Shown here: positions 55,709 to 63,644 of the stretch, piece after piece | Layout of the letters: every line of letters starts with the position of its first letter | Position numbering within the stretch: position 1 is the first letter of the stretch | NCBI RefSeq assembly: GCF_000145235.1 | Contig: NC_014391.1 | Location: 3,232,001-3,296,000 of the forward strand | DNA length: 64,000 nucleotides | Direction: 5' to 3' | Source of the DNA: Micromonospora aurantiaca ATCC 27029 | Lineage (GTDB): Bacteria > Actinomycetota > Actinomycetes > Mycobacteriales > Micromonosporaceae | The notes under the pieces: generated by a model | The model's database searches: none | Seen by the model: only the letters and a program-made list of their open reading frames with translations | Told to the model about the DNA's origin: nothing | Translations under genes and position numbers: made by a program

Positions 55709-56445
55709 ACCTCGACACGCGCCAACCCATGATCGACAACCTCGGTGTGCTGGAGACGGCCGCGCTGCTGCGCGAGCTGACCGCCGGTCTGATCGGCGTG
55801 GCCGGGTTCGACGAGGCGCTCGACCGCCTGGTCCGGATCGCCCGCGACGCCGTGCCGGGCGTGGACTGCTGCGGCTTCACCGCGCTGCGCGCCGGTGAGC
55901 CCGCCGGGGTGGCCGCCTCCGACCCGGACCGGGCCGAGCTGGACGACCTGCGGCACGGCCCGGACACACCGGCCCTGACGGCGATCCGCCGACGGGAGAT
56001 GATCATCGCGGGTGGGCTGTCCGACGAGACGCGCTGGCCGGCCTGGAGCGAGCGGGCCCGCGTGCTCGGCGTGCACGGGGTGATCTCCGCGCCGGTCGAC
56101 GTGGACGAGCAGGTCATCGGCGCGATCAACCTGTACGCCGAGTCGCCCGACGCGCTCACCCCCCGGCACCAGCTCACCGCGATGCTGCTCGCCGAGCACG
56201 CCGGGCTGCTGCTGGCCGCCGCGCGCGACCGTGAGCGGGCCGCCAGCCGGGCCGGTGAGATCGACGACTCGCTGCTGGCCGAGGGAGTGGTCGGGCAGGC
56301 CGTCGGCGTGATCATGACGCAGCGCGGCTGTCCCGCCCCGGAGGCGCTGCGGGTGCTGCGCAGCGCCGCGTCCTCGCTGGACATCCCGCTGCGCGAGGTG
56401 GCCGAGCGGCTCGTGCTGACCGTCTCCCGGCCCCGGGACAACTGA
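55705..56445 (+). CDS. GAF-ANTAR RNA-binding antiterminator
   Basis: 246 residues from GTG 55705 (ATG 55729 is an alternative). A GAF sensor domain (about 20-165; VPGVDCCGFTALRAGEPAG, ISAPVDVDEQVIGAINLYA) is followed by an ANTAR domain (about 185-240; LLAEGVVGQAVGVIMTQRGCPAPEALRVLRSAASSLDIPLREVAERLV in two helices). ANTAR domains bind paired RNA hexaloops and stop termination. GAF-ANTAR proteins are common in actinobacteria, with targets mostly unknown. Expression appears to be under a sigma-B-type promoter. Confidence 0.88.
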   Translation: MNLDTRQPMIDNLGVLETAALLRELTAGLIGVAGFDEALDRLVRIARDAVPGVDCCGFTALRAGEPAGVAASDPDRAELDDLRHGPDTPALTAIRRREMIIAGGLSDETRWPAWSERARVLGVHGVISAPVDVDEQVIGAINLYAESPDALTPRHQLTAMLLAEHAGLLLAAARDRERAASRAGEIDDSLLAEGVVGQAVGVIMTQRGCPAPEALRVLRSAASSLDIPLREVAERLVLTVSRPRDN

Positions 56446-56454
56446 GCGACAGTC

Positions 56455-56479
56455 GTTTCACCCCGCGGCGCCTCGGGTA
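56455..56479 (+). promoter_or_regulatory. Candidate sigma-B-type promoter (GTTT-N16-GGGTA) for the DUF2231 gene
   Basis: GTTT at 56455-56458, 16 bases, GGGTA at 56475-56479, 42 bases before the ATG and nine bases after the previous stop. Exact member of the N16 group. Confidence 0.7.
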
Positions 56480-56521
56480 GCACTCTGGACTGGTGAGCTG
56501 CGCCGACCTGGGGAGGAAGCG

Positions 56522-57025
56522 ATGCAGAGCCGACTGCGGGTGCAGGGGCATCCCATCCAACCGATGCTTGTCACGTTCCCGTTCGGCCTGTTCGTCTGCG
56601 CCGCGGTCTTCGACCTGGCCGACGTGGCGGGCGGTCCGGCGTTCCTCGGTGAGGTGGGCTACTGGACCGCGGTCGCCGCGCTCGTCGCCGCCGGGCTCAC
56701 CACCGTCGCCGGCCTGGTCGACCTGTGGGACGTCCGCGCCGGGCGCACCAGCCGGACCGTCCTGACGTTCAATCTCGTGAACGCCGTGATGGCGGGGCTG
56801 TTCCTGCTGTCCTGCCTGATCCGGGCGAACGCCCCGCAGCGCGGCGCGAACGGCGCCCTGCTCGCCGCCGAACTCGTCGCGCTCGCCGTCGGCGCGGTCG
56901 GCGTGGCCCTGGGCGCGCGGCTGATGCAGCAGTTCGACCGGGCCACCGAGCCGACCGGCTTCGAGACGTTCGGCGACGTGCCCCCCGGGTCCACAGTCGA
57001 GATCGCCCGCCCGCGCCCGTTCTGA
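56522..57025 (+). CDS. DUF2231 membrane protein
   Basis: 167 residues, ATG at 56522 with GGGGAGGAAG upstream. It opens with RVQGHPIQPMLVTFPFGLFVCA, the family's hallmark His-Pro next to the first helix, and has four transmembrane helices (VCAAVFDLADVAG region, TAVAALVAAGLTTVAGLVDL, VLTFNLVNAVMAGLFLLSCL and LVALAVGAVGVALGARL). A short cytoplasmic tail follows. DUF2231 proteins may bind haem or take part in redox, but function is not settled. Confidence 0.87.
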   Translation: MQSRLRVQGHPIQPMLVTFPFGLFVCAAVFDLADVAGGPAFLGEVGYWTAVAALVAAGLTTVAGLVDLWDVRAGRTSRTVLTFNLVNAVMAGLFLLSCLIRANAPQRGANGALLAAELVALAVGAVGVALGARLMQQFDRATEPTGFETFGDVPPGSTVEIARPRPF

Positions 57026-57076
57026 CCCGGCCGAAATCCGTTGCCGCGGCCGTCGCCGGGCGGCAGGCTCGCGGGC

Positions 57077-57829
57077 ATGGTCCGCACGTTCTCCGAACTC
57101 GTAGCCGAGGCCGAGGCCGCGCCGGTGGAGGGCTGGGGCTTCGACTGGCTGCGCGGCCGCGCCACCGAGGAGCGCCCGCCCTGGGGGTACGCACGCCTGG
57201 TGGGCGACCGGATGGCCGCCGTGAGGGCGGCGCTGGACGTCGACACCGGCGGGGGAGAGGTGCTGGCCGAGGTGCCCGCGCCGCCGCCGCTGCTGGTCGC
57301 CACCGAGGCGTGGCCGCCGAACGTGCCGGTGGCCCGGCGCAACCTGCGTCCGCTCGGCGCGACAGTGGTACGGGTGGCCGACCGGCCGCCGCTGCCGTTC
57401 CGGGATGCCGCCTTCGACCTGGTCGTGAGCCGTCATCCGGTGCACACCTGGTGGGGCGAGGTGGCCCGGGTGCTGCGCCCCGGCGGCACCTACCTGTCCC
57501 AGCAGATCGGCCCCGGCACGGTGCGGGAGCTGAGCGAGGCGATCCTCGGGCCGCTGCCGCCACCGGAGCACCGGCACCCGGAGGTGGCGGTCGCCGACGC
57601 GCGGGCTGCCGGGCTCACAGTCGTCGACCTGCGCGAGGCGACGCTGCGTACCGTCTTCCACGACGTCGGCGCGGTGGTCTGGTTCCTGCGCAAGGTGGTC
57701 TGGACGGTGCCCGGCTTCACAGTCGGCCGTTACACCGACGAGCTGCGCCGCCTGGACGAGCGGATCCGCGCCGAGGGGCCGTTCGTCGCGTACGCCCGCC
57801 GTTTCCTCATCGAGGCGCACCGGGGCTGA
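57077..57829 (+). CDS. SAM-dependent methyltransferase (class I)
   Basis: 250 residues, ATG at 57077. Motif I reads ALDVDTGGGEVLAEV, later VVRVADRPPLPFRDAAFDLVVSRHPVHTWWGEVARVLRPGGTY gives motifs II-IV in order, here quoted in parts: PFRDAAFDLVVSRH and VARVLRPGGTYLSQQIG. The domain order is that of Methyltransf_11. The substrate is unknown. It overlaps the convergent DUF3500 gene by 23 bases. Confidence 0.85.
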   Translation: MVRTFSELVAEAEAAPVEGWGFDWLRGRATEERPPWGYARLVGDRMAAVRAALDVDTGGGEVLAEVPAPPPLLVATEAWPPNVPVARRNLRPLGATVVRVADRPPLPFRDAAFDLVVSRHPVHTWWGEVARVLRPGGTYLSQQIGPGTVRELSEAILGPLPPPEHRHPEVAVADARAAGLTVVDLREATLRTVFHDVGAVVWFLRKVVWTVPGFTVGRYTDELRRLDERIRAEGPFVAYARRFLIEAHRG

Positions 57830-58814
57830 GCGGGCCGGGCCGGTGCGCCTCGGCGTGGTGCGCGGCCAGCACGTCGGCGCCGAAGTCACCGGCGGGGCGG
57901 CGCAGCACGGTGTGCGCGTGGTTGCCGTCGTCGGTGGTGTTGTCGTACTCGATCAGCAGGTCGTCGCCCTGCACCCGGTAGTAGTGCCGCCGGCCCGGCT
58001 CGACCGGGCCGGCCCAGGCGAAGTGCAGCTCGCCGCCGTCGAGCCGGTCGGCCTCCCGGGCCGCCAGCTCCGGCGGCAGCCGGTCCAGGTAGAGCGCGAC
58101 CAGCCGGTCGAGCAGCGCCCGGCCGGTGGGCCGCAGCCGCCCTCGGGGTACGCCGGGCGGGTCGAGCCGGCCCGGCGCGGTGGCGCGGGTGGCGCTGATG
58201 ATGTCGGCCGGCGCCTCCTCGGCGATGATCGCGGCGGACCGGCCGGCCGGTCCAAGCACGTCGAGCAGTTCGCGGGCCAGGTCCTCCTCGGGGCCCAGGG
58301 GCCGGGAGACCGGGCGCCCGGAATGCCGGACGGTGGCCGGGTTGGCGCCGAGGAACACCGGCGCGGGGGAGACCCGGTCGTCGGCGACTGTCATGCTCAC
58401 CGACAGGTGGTGTCCCTCGAACCGCCACGCCCAGTCGTCGTCGCGGGCCGGGTCGCCGAAGACGGCCACCCAGTAGTCGCCGCTGTGCCGGCCGCGCCGC
58501 CAGTCCTCGGCCCGGTCCAGCACCTCTTCCAGGGCCATCACGGCCATGGCCTGCGCGTACGCGGCCGGGCTGAGCGCGGTGGCGAGCAGCCGGTGCGCGG
58601 CCTTGCGGGCGGTGACGTCCAGGCCGGCGAGCGTGACGCCGGGCCGGGGCCGCGGCCGGTACTCCAGCCACCGGCGGGCCGGCTCGTCGTCGAAGGCGTG
58701 CCGGGCGGCGTCGCGGGCCGGCTCGTCCAGTGCCGCCAGGAACGCCGCGGCCGCCGTGCGCATCTGCTCGGGTACGGGATCCTCCACCGTCCCTGTATAC
58801 CGCCCGCCGCTCAT
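57807..58814 (-). CDS. DUF3500 family protein
   Basis: 335 residues, ATG at 58814 overlapping the stop of the upstream ankyrin gene (ATGA). Features: VTLAGLDVTARKAAHRLLATALS, HSGDYWVAVFGDP, WAWRFEGHHLSVSMTV (a His pair), FLGANPATV and a C-terminal HYYRVQGDDLLIEYDNT followed by NHAHTVLR. No signal peptide is visible. The family is widespread and unstudied; the paired His could hold a metal. Second gene of a two-gene unit. Confidence 0.87.
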   Translation of the reverse strand: MSGGRYTGTVEDPVPEQMRTAAAAFLAALDEPARDAARHAFDDEPARRWLEYRPRPRPGVTLAGLDVTARKAAHRLLATALSPAAYAQAMAVMALEEVLDRAEDWRRGRHSGDYWVAVFGDPARDDDWAWRFEGHHLSVSMTVADDRVSPAPVFLGANPATVRHSGRPVSRPLGPEEDLARELLDVLGPAGRSAAIIAEEAPADIISATRATAPGRLDPPGVPRGRLRPTGRALLDRLVALYLDRLPPELAAREADRLDGGELHFAWAGPVEPGRRHYYRVQGDDLLIEYDNTTDDGNHAHTVLRRPAGDFGADVLAAHHAEAHRPGPLSPGAPR

Positions 58815-59203
58815 GCGCGGCCGAGCAGCGCCAGCATGTCGGGCAGCTCGAAGAACCGTGCGGTCTCGACCGCGGACGGGCCGCCGTGGTCCGGGTCGGC
58901 GCCGGCGTCGAGCAGCGCGCGGACCGCCGCCTCCTGGCGCCGGAACACGGCCGCGGCGAGCGCGGTCTGCCCCCTGTCGTTGACCCGGGCCGGGTCGGCG
59001 CCCCGGGCCAGCAGCGCGGCCACCGTGTCCGGGTGGGCGTGGTACGCGGCGAGGATCAGCAGCGTGTCGCCCTTGGCGTTGGTGAGGTTGACCGGCAGCC
59101 CAGCGTCCACGTTGGCCGCCAGCTCCTCGGCGGCGCCGGCCCGTGCCAGGTCGAACATCCGGTGGGCGAAGGCGATGGTCTCGTCGTCGAGTTCGTCGGG
59201 CAT
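58811..59203 (-). CDS. Ankyrin-repeat protein
   Basis: 130 residues, ATG at 59203. Three ankyrin repeats: LTNAKGDTLLILAAYHAHPDTVAALLARGADP, VNDRGQTALAAAVFRRQEAAVRALLDAGADP, and a shortened last one DHGGPSAVETARFFELPDMLALL, each here read as consecutive short blocks. The repeat consensus TxLxxAA...ALLxxGADP is clear. Cytosolic and without catalytic motifs, it is probably a protein-binding partner of the DUF3500 protein with which it is coupled. Confidence 0.9.
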   Translation of the reverse strand: MPDELDDETIAFAHRMFDLARAGAAEELAANVDAGLPVNLTNAKGDTLLILAAYHAHPDTVAALLARGADPARVNDRGQTALAAAVFRRQEAAVRALLDAGADPDHGGPSAVETARFFELPDMLALLGRA

Positions 59204-59273
59204 CCGCCCAGGCTATGGCGTCGCGGCCGGGCGCGCCTGGTAGCTTGCGCAGCCGGGCACGGGAGGCGCGCGC

Positions 59274-59651
59274 ATGGATGATCGGGTGTACGTGGGCAAC
59301 GCGACGGTGGACGGTGCGACCGACGCGGGCTGGCTGCTGGGCCACTTCAAGCCGGCCGGGGACGTGCGGCACAGCACCGACGTCGAGGTGAAGTGGGGCG
59401 TGCACCCGGCGGGGGAGACCCGGTCCCGGTGGGCCACCGGTGAGCGGCGTACCGCCCTGCTGGTGCTGATCAGCGGCGCGTTCCGGATCGAGCTGCCGGA
59501 CCGCACGGTGGTGCTGCGCGCGCCCGGTGACTACGTGGTGTGGGGCCGGGGCGTGGACCACTCCTGGTACGCCGAGCGGGAGTCCACGGTGCTCACCGTC
59601 CGCTGGCCGTCCGTGCCGGGTTACAAGGTGGATCCGCCGGTCCTCCGCTGA
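59274..59651 (+). CDS. Cupin-fold protein
   Basis: 125 residues, ATG at 59274 after GGGAGGCGCGC. One beta barrel is visible: VEVKWGVHPAGETRSRWATG, TALLVLISGAFRIELPDRTVVLRAPGDYVVWGRGVDHSW in successive strands, then ESTVLTVRWPS. The His of GVH and of VDHSW sit where cupins place metal ligands, but the motif is sparse. Function unknown. Divergent from the ankyrin gene. Confidence 0.78.
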   Translation: MDDRVYVGNATVDGATDAGWLLGHFKPAGDVRHSTDVEVKWGVHPAGETRSRWATGERRTALLVLISGAFRIELPDRTVVLRAPGDYVVWGRGVDHSWYAERESTVLTVRWPSVPGYKVDPPVLR

Positions 59652-59682
59652 GCCGCGCCCGGCGTCCCAGCATTCGGTATTA

Positions 59683-59699
59683 CCTACTAAACCGATAGG
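59683..59699. promoter_or_regulatory. Palindromic element upstream of the cysteine dioxygenase gene
   Basis: CCTACTAAACCGATAGG, i.e. CCTA-N9-TAGG, in an A+T-richer stretch unlike its surroundings. A possible -10 (TAAGCT, 59710-59715) follows, so the element covers the -35 region. It is a plausible operator for a sulfur or Fe-S regulator such as an Rrf2-type protein; that identity is inference. Confidence 0.5.
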
Positions 59700-59756
59700 C
59701 TTTACCGTCTAAGCTGTGCGGGTACACCCGCTCCGCACCGTGAGGACGCACCGCCG

Positions 59757-60209
59757 ATGACCAGCACCGCACCGCCCGACCTGCTCGCCGTCGCCGCCCG
59801 CTGGGCGAACCCGGACGGCTGGCCGGTGCCGTTGCGGTTCGATGCGCCGCAACGCTGGTACGCCCGGCTGGACGCCGACGACGCGCACGAGGTGTGGGCG
59901 CTGAGCTGGCTGCCCGGACAGGCCACCGACCTGCACGACCACGGCGGCTCCGCAGGCGCCTTCCTGGTCGTGGCCGGCGTGCTCACCGAGGAGACGGTGA
60001 GCGGCGGACGGCTGCGCCCGCACCGGCTCGCCGCCGGAGCCGGCCGGCGCTTCGGCGTCCGGCACGTGCACCAGGTCACCAACCGCGGCGACGAGCCCGC
60101 CGTCAGCGTGCACGTGTACCGGCCGGCGCTGACCCGGATGACCCGCTACCACCTCGTCGCCGGCCGGCTCCGGGTCGCCGAGGTGGCCCGAGCCGGCGTG
60201 GCCTGGTGA
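59757..60209 (+). CDS. Cysteine dioxygenase family protein
   Basis: 150 residues, ATG at 59757. A short bacterial CDO: LHDHGGSAGAFLVVAG carries the two iron-binding His (HxH), and VHQVTNRGDEPAVSVHVYRP gives the third His and the Tyr region. The enzyme oxidises the thiol of cysteine (or a related thiol such as mercaptopropionate) to a sulfinate. The rhodanese gene 38 bases downstream supports a sulfur-oxidation or sulfane-sulfur role. The upstream palindrome suggests dedicated regulation. Confidence 0.88.
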   Translation: MTSTAPPDLLAVAARWANPDGWPVPLRFDAPQRWYARLDADDAHEVWALSWLPGQATDLHDHGGSAGAFLVVAGVLTEETVSGGRLRPHRLAAGAGRRFGVRHVHQVTNRGDEPAVSVHVYRPALTRMTRYHLVAGRLRVAEVARAGVAW

Positions 60210-60247
60210 GCCGCACCCGCAACCCCGACGAACGGAAGGACGCCACG

Positions 60248-60739
60248 ATGGCGCAGACCCCCACCCGCACCGAGCGCTGTCCGGTCCCGCCGCCCGGCTC
60301 GCGGGGCATCGACGAGATCCTCGCCGCCGCCCGGACCCGCCTTCGCCGCCTCGACCCGGAGCAGGCCCACCTGGCATGCCGGGGCGGCGCGCTGCTGGTG
60401 GACATCCGCCCGGCCGCCCAGCGCGCCGCGCAGGGCACCGTACCCGGCTCTCTCGTGGTCGAGCGCAACGTGCTGGAGTGGCGCTTCGACCCGCGCTGCG
60501 CGGCACGGCTGCCGCAGGCGTCCGGATACGACGTCCCGGTGATCGTGCTCTGCCAGGAGGGCTACACCTCGTCGCTGGCCGCCGCCGCGCTCCAGGACAT
60601 CGGCCTGCACCGGGCCACCGACGTCGTCGGCGGCTTCGCCGCCTGGCAGATCGCCGGCCTGCCCACCCTCGGTCCCACCCCGCCGACCCGACCCTCGTCC
60701 GCCGCGCCCCCGGTCGCCGCCGGCGGGGCGCTCCGCTGA
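60248..60739 (+). CDS. Rhodanese-like sulfurtransferase
   Basis: 163 residues, ATG at 60248 after GGAAGGACGCC. One rhodanese domain: GGALLVDIRPAAQRAAQGTVPGSLVVERNVLEW, read in parts, then the active-site loop VLCQEGYTSSLAA with the persulfide-forming Cys, and VVGGFAAWQIAGLP. The loop CQEGYTS is typical of the actinobacterial group next to cysteine dioxygenase. A Pro/Ala tail of about 25 residues follows. Probably co-transcribed with the dioxygenase gene. Confidence 0.9.
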   Translation: MAQTPTRTERCPVPPPGSRGIDEILAAARTRLRRLDPEQAHLACRGGALLVDIRPAAQRAAQGTVPGSLVVERNVLEWRFDPRCAARLPQASGYDVPVIVLCQEGYTSSLAAAALQDIGLHRATDVVGGFAAWQIAGLPTLGPTPPTRPSSAAPPVAAGGALR

Positions 60740-60791
60740 CCGTCCCGCCGCATCCGGCGGGGCGGGGCGACCGCCCGCACAGGAGGCTCCC

Positions 60792-61385
60792 ATGTCCGTC
60801 GTCGCCCTCACCACCCGTCCGGCCCGATCGGGCCGCCCCGACCGGGCCGTGCCGCCCCGGCCGCGTACCGCACCGACGCTCACCATCACGCTCGACCTGG
60901 GTACCGGGCCGCTGACGCCGGGCCTCGCGCGCCTGGTCGACCTGCTCGACGAACTCGCCGCCACCGGCGAGGGGCATGCCGCCTTCGGCGAAGGACCGGC
61001 CGGACCGGACGGCCGCCCGGTCGCCCGTACCGTGCTCGACCTGCGCCGCGGCGACGCGCCCGCCCCCGCCTCGCCCGCCCCCGGCGGCGTGCGCATCCTC
61101 ACCGGCACCCGGCGCGTCCGCCGCGGCGGCGCCGAGATCCCGCTGACCCGCATCGAGTACGACCTGCTGCTGTTCCTCGCCGAACATCCCCGCCGCGTGT
61201 TCACCCGCCTGCAACTTCTCGCGAACGTCTGGGGCTACGAGCACGCGGTGGCGCGCACCGTCGACGTGCACGTGCGCCGGCTGCGGGCCAAGTTCGGGCC
61301 GGAGACGCCGCTGGTGACCACCGTGTACGGCGTGGGCTACCGCCTCGCCGACGACGCCGCGATCGTCGTGGACCGCGACGCCTGA
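60792..61385 (+). CDS. Winged-helix regulator without receiver domain (copy 1)
   Basis: 197 residues, ATG at 60792 with AGGAGG upstream. The C-terminal ~95 residues are an OmpR/PhoB DNA-binding domain (PLTRIEYDLLLFLAEHPRRVF, LLANVWGYEHAVARTVDVHV, TTVYGVGYRLADD). The N-terminal ~100 residues are not a receiver: there is no acidic pocket or phospho-Asp. They start with a Pro/Arg-rich stretch and then TLTITLDLGTGPLTPGLARLVDLLD, a motif shared with the paralogue at 61677. It lies 52 bases after the rhodanese gene and may belong to the same unit. Confidence 0.87.
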   Translation: MSVVALTTRPARSGRPDRAVPPRPRTAPTLTITLDLGTGPLTPGLARLVDLLDELAATGEGHAAFGEGPAGPDGRPVARTVLDLRRGDAPAPASPAPGGVRILTGTRRVRRGGAEIPLTRIEYDLLLFLAEHPRRVFTRLQLLANVWGYEHAVARTVDVHVRRLRAKFGPETPLVTTVYGVGYRLADDAAIVVDRDA

Positions 61386-61401
61386 CCTCGGCCGACCGGC
61401 A

Positions 61402-61432
61402 CGCGGCGCACCCGGTCCCGGGGTGCGCCGCG
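61402..61432 (+). terminator. Hairpin after the first winged-helix gene
   Basis: A 12-base perfect stem (61402-61413 with 61421-61432) with a 7-base loop, 16 bases after the stop codon. No T run follows. It probably ends the cysteine dioxygenase-rhodanese-regulator transcript. The rest of the 291-base gap to the next gene shows only a weak ATGTG-N12-CACAT element at 61550-61571. Confidence 0.7.
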
Positions 61433-61676
61433 TTCACGTCTGCGGCTGATCCGCCACTGTGAACCCCTGGGGAGACCCCCCGTACCATCTCGAATCGGTG
61501 CTCTGCTGTAATCAACGGGCCTCGCACGCAGAGCGAGCGCACGGCTGCGATGTGTTCGTCAAATGTCACATTCATGCAACGCAGCCGCCCCTTGACCCTC
61601 GCAGAGACGCCGGGAAGCATCGATGAAGCGGCGTCCCGGGCCGTGGGGAGATACCCGGACCAGCCCAAGGAGGACC

Positions 61677-62288
61677 ATGTCGGTCAGCCCCGCCTCGTCG
61701 CGCGCCGGATGGCATACGTCCCAACCCGCGGTCCCCGGTCGTCCCCCCGGCGGCCAGCGTCGTCCCGCCAACACCGCTGCCGCGCCCATGCTCACCGTCA
61801 CCCTCAACATCCCCCTGGCCTGCGAGGAGTCGCTCACCCCGGCCGCCCGTCGGCTGCTCGACGCCGCCCGCGAGATGCTCGAACGCGGCGACGCGGTGGT
61901 CAGCGCGGGCACCGTCCCGGCCGAGCGCCGTCCCGACACCGTCCCGGGCGGCCGCGCTCCGGCCCGCCCGCTCGCCCCGACCATCCCGACCCTGCACATC
62001 CTCGCGTCGTCCCGGTCCGTGCTGCGCGACGGCGAGCCGCTGCCGCTGACCCGCCTGGAGTTCGACCTGCTGCTGCACCTGGTCGCCCACCCGCGCCGGG
62101 TGTTCACCCGGCTGCAACTGCTCAACGCGGTCTGGGGGTACGAGCACGCCGGCGTCCGCACCGTCGACGTGCACGTACGCCGGCTGCGCGGCAAGGTCGG
62201 TGTGGACGTCCCGCTCGTCACCACCGTCTACGGCGTCGGCTACCGGCTCGCCGACGACGCCCGCGTCACCATCGACCGCACCGGCTGA
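61677..62288 (+). CDS. Winged-helix regulator without receiver domain (copy 2)
   Basis: 203 residues, ATG at 61677 with AAGGAGG upstream. Same layout as copy 1: a Pro/Arg-rich start, then MLTVTLNIPLACEESLTPAARRLLDAAREML, a linker, and an OmpR-type winged helix (LTRLEFDLLLHLVAHPRRVFTRLQLL, read with copy 1 nearly residue for residue, and RTVDVHVRRLRGK). The recognition-helix region is almost identical in the two, so both may bind the same sites. No phosphoacceptor is present; the trigger is unknown. Confidence 0.87.
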   Translation: MSVSPASSRAGWHTSQPAVPGRPPGGQRRPANTAAAPMLTVTLNIPLACEESLTPAARRLLDAAREMLERGDAVVSAGTVPAERRPDTVPGGRAPARPLAPTIPTLHILASSRSVLRDGEPLPLTRLEFDLLLHLVAHPRRVFTRLQLLNAVWGYEHAGVRTVDVHVRRLRGKVGVDVPLVTTVYGVGYRLADDARVTIDRTG

Positions 62289-62385
62289 CCACCCGACCAC
62301 CACCCGACGATCGCCGCCGGACGGAGCCCCGACCGCCCGAACCGATCATGTGGTGACCCGCCCGCCCGCGCGGCACGATGGTCCG

Positions 62386-63015
62386 ATGCGCGTGCGCCCG
62401 ATCAGCCCCGACCGCCTCGTCACCGAGCTGGCCGAGCGTCTCGCCCGCACCGGGACGCCCGGCCGGCTGCGGGTCGCCGTGGACGGCCCGCCCGCCGCCG
62501 GGCCGGACACGCTCGCCGAAGCGCTGGTCGAACCGCTGCGCGCCGCCGGCCGTCCGGTGCTGCACGTCCGCGCCGACGACTTCCTCCGGCCCGCCTCGGT
62601 GCGCCTGGAGCACGGCCGCACCAACCCCGACGCGTACTACGAGGGCTGGCTCGACGAACCGGGACTGCGCCGCGAGGTGCTCGACCCGGCCGGCCCGGAC
62701 GGCTCCGGCCGGCTGCTGCCGTCGCTGTGGGACGCCGACGCCGACCGGGCCAGCCGCGCCGCATACGTGGATCTGCCGCCCGGCGGGGTGGTCCTGGTCA
62801 GCGGCGCGCTGCTGCTCGGCGGCGCGCTGCCGTTCGACGTCACCGTCCACCTCGCGCTCTCCCCGGCGGCGCTTGCGCGGCGCACCGACCCGGCGCTGCG
62901 GTGGGCCCTGCCCGCGTTCGCCCGCTACGCCGGCGAGGTCGACCCGGCGTCCTTCGCCGACGTGGTGGTCCGGGCCGACGACCCGCGCCGTCCGGCGCTC
63001 GTCGAGGCCGCCTGA
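62386..63015 (+). CDS. Uridine kinase-like protein with a degenerate P-loop
   Basis: 209 residues, ATG at 62386. The general outline of uridine kinase/CoaA-type NMP kinases is visible: LRVAVDGPPAAGPDTLAEALVEPL, HVRADDFLRP, EGWLDEPGLRREVLDP and VVLVSGALLLGG, then a lid-like ARRTDPALRW. In the P-loop the expected G-K-S/T after the second Gly reads G39-P40-D41, so the phosphate-binding Lys is missing. Either the fold has lost kinase activity or uses another residue. No partner is evident. Confidence 0.8.
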   Translation: MRVRPISPDRLVTELAERLARTGTPGRLRVAVDGPPAAGPDTLAEALVEPLRAAGRPVLHVRADDFLRPASVRLEHGRTNPDAYYEGWLDEPGLRREVLDPAGPDGSGRLLPSLWDADADRASRAAYVDLPPGGVVLVSGALLLGGALPFDVTVHLALSPAALARRTDPALRWALPAFARYAGEVDPASFADVVVRADDPRRPALVEAA

Positions 63016-63057
63016 CCAGCGGCTGCGGACTCACCGGAAACACTCAGGAAACAGCCG

Positions 63058-63082
63058 GTTTGACCCGCCGAGGGCGGGGGTA
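63058..63082 (+). promoter_or_regulatory. Candidate sigma-B-type promoter (GTTT-N16-GGGTA) for the DksA/TraR-like gene
   Basis: GTTT at 63058-63061, 16 bases, GGGTA at 63078-63082, about 115 bases before the ATG at 63198. Exact member of the N16 group. Confidence 0.65.
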
Positions 63083-63197
63083 ATCGCCCGGCTCACAGAG
63101 CACGGGTGATCTCGTCGCCCGCGCATCCACAGTCGGACCGGATCCGGGGCGCCGGCCGCCCCGGTCCGGTATGAGGGCGCAGGAAAGGCAGGCAGCG

Positions 63198-63596
63198 ATG
63201 CTCGTCCACGACACGACAGCCACGGGCCGCTCCCAGGCGGAGGTCGACCAGATCCGGCAGTCCCTGCGGTCGCGGTACGACGAGCTGACCGCCGAGTACG
63301 AGCAGACCGTGGCGCAGAGCCAGGTGCTCCGGCTGGTGGAGGTCGGCGACACCGCCGGCGACGACCAGGCCGACAGCGGCACCAAGACCGCCGAGCGGGA
63401 CACCGCGCAGTCGCTGCTGCGCACCATCCTGGACCGGCGGGCCCAGTTCGAGCACGCGCTGACCCGCCTGGACGAGGGCACCTACGGCTTCTGCGAGGGC
63501 TGCACCGCGCCCATCCCGGTGGAGCGGCTGGAGATCTTCCCGTCCGCCACCTCCTGCGTGGCCTGCAAGCAGACCCGGGAGCGGCGGGCGGCCTGA
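63198..63596 (+). CDS. TraR/DksA-family zinc-finger protein
   Basis: 132 residues from ATG 63198 (AGGAAAGG upstream). An N-terminal coiled-coil region (VDQIRQSLRSRYDELTAEYEQTV, and SLLRTILDRRAQFEHALTRLDEG) precedes a C4 zinc finger FCEGCTAPIPVERLEIFPSATSCVACKQ, quoted in parts: FCEGC and SCVACKQ. DksA-like proteins bind the RNA polymerase secondary channel and tune stress transcription. A sigma-B-type promoter lies upstream, fitting such a role. Confidence 0.9.
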   Translation: MLVHDTTATGRSQAEVDQIRQSLRSRYDELTAEYEQTVAQSQVLRLVEVGDTAGDDQADSGTKTAERDTAQSLLRTILDRRAQFEHALTRLDEGTYGFCEGCTAPIPVERLEIFPSATSCVACKQTRERRAA

Positions 63597-63644
63597 ACGC
63601 CGTTCCGGTTGCCGGTCGGTCCTCCGACGCGGTGGACTGTCCCC

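Noticed and set aside
61550..61571. ATGTG-N12-CACAT as an operator before the second winged-helix gene
   Set aside because: Only five bases per arm with a long spacer; too weak to claim.
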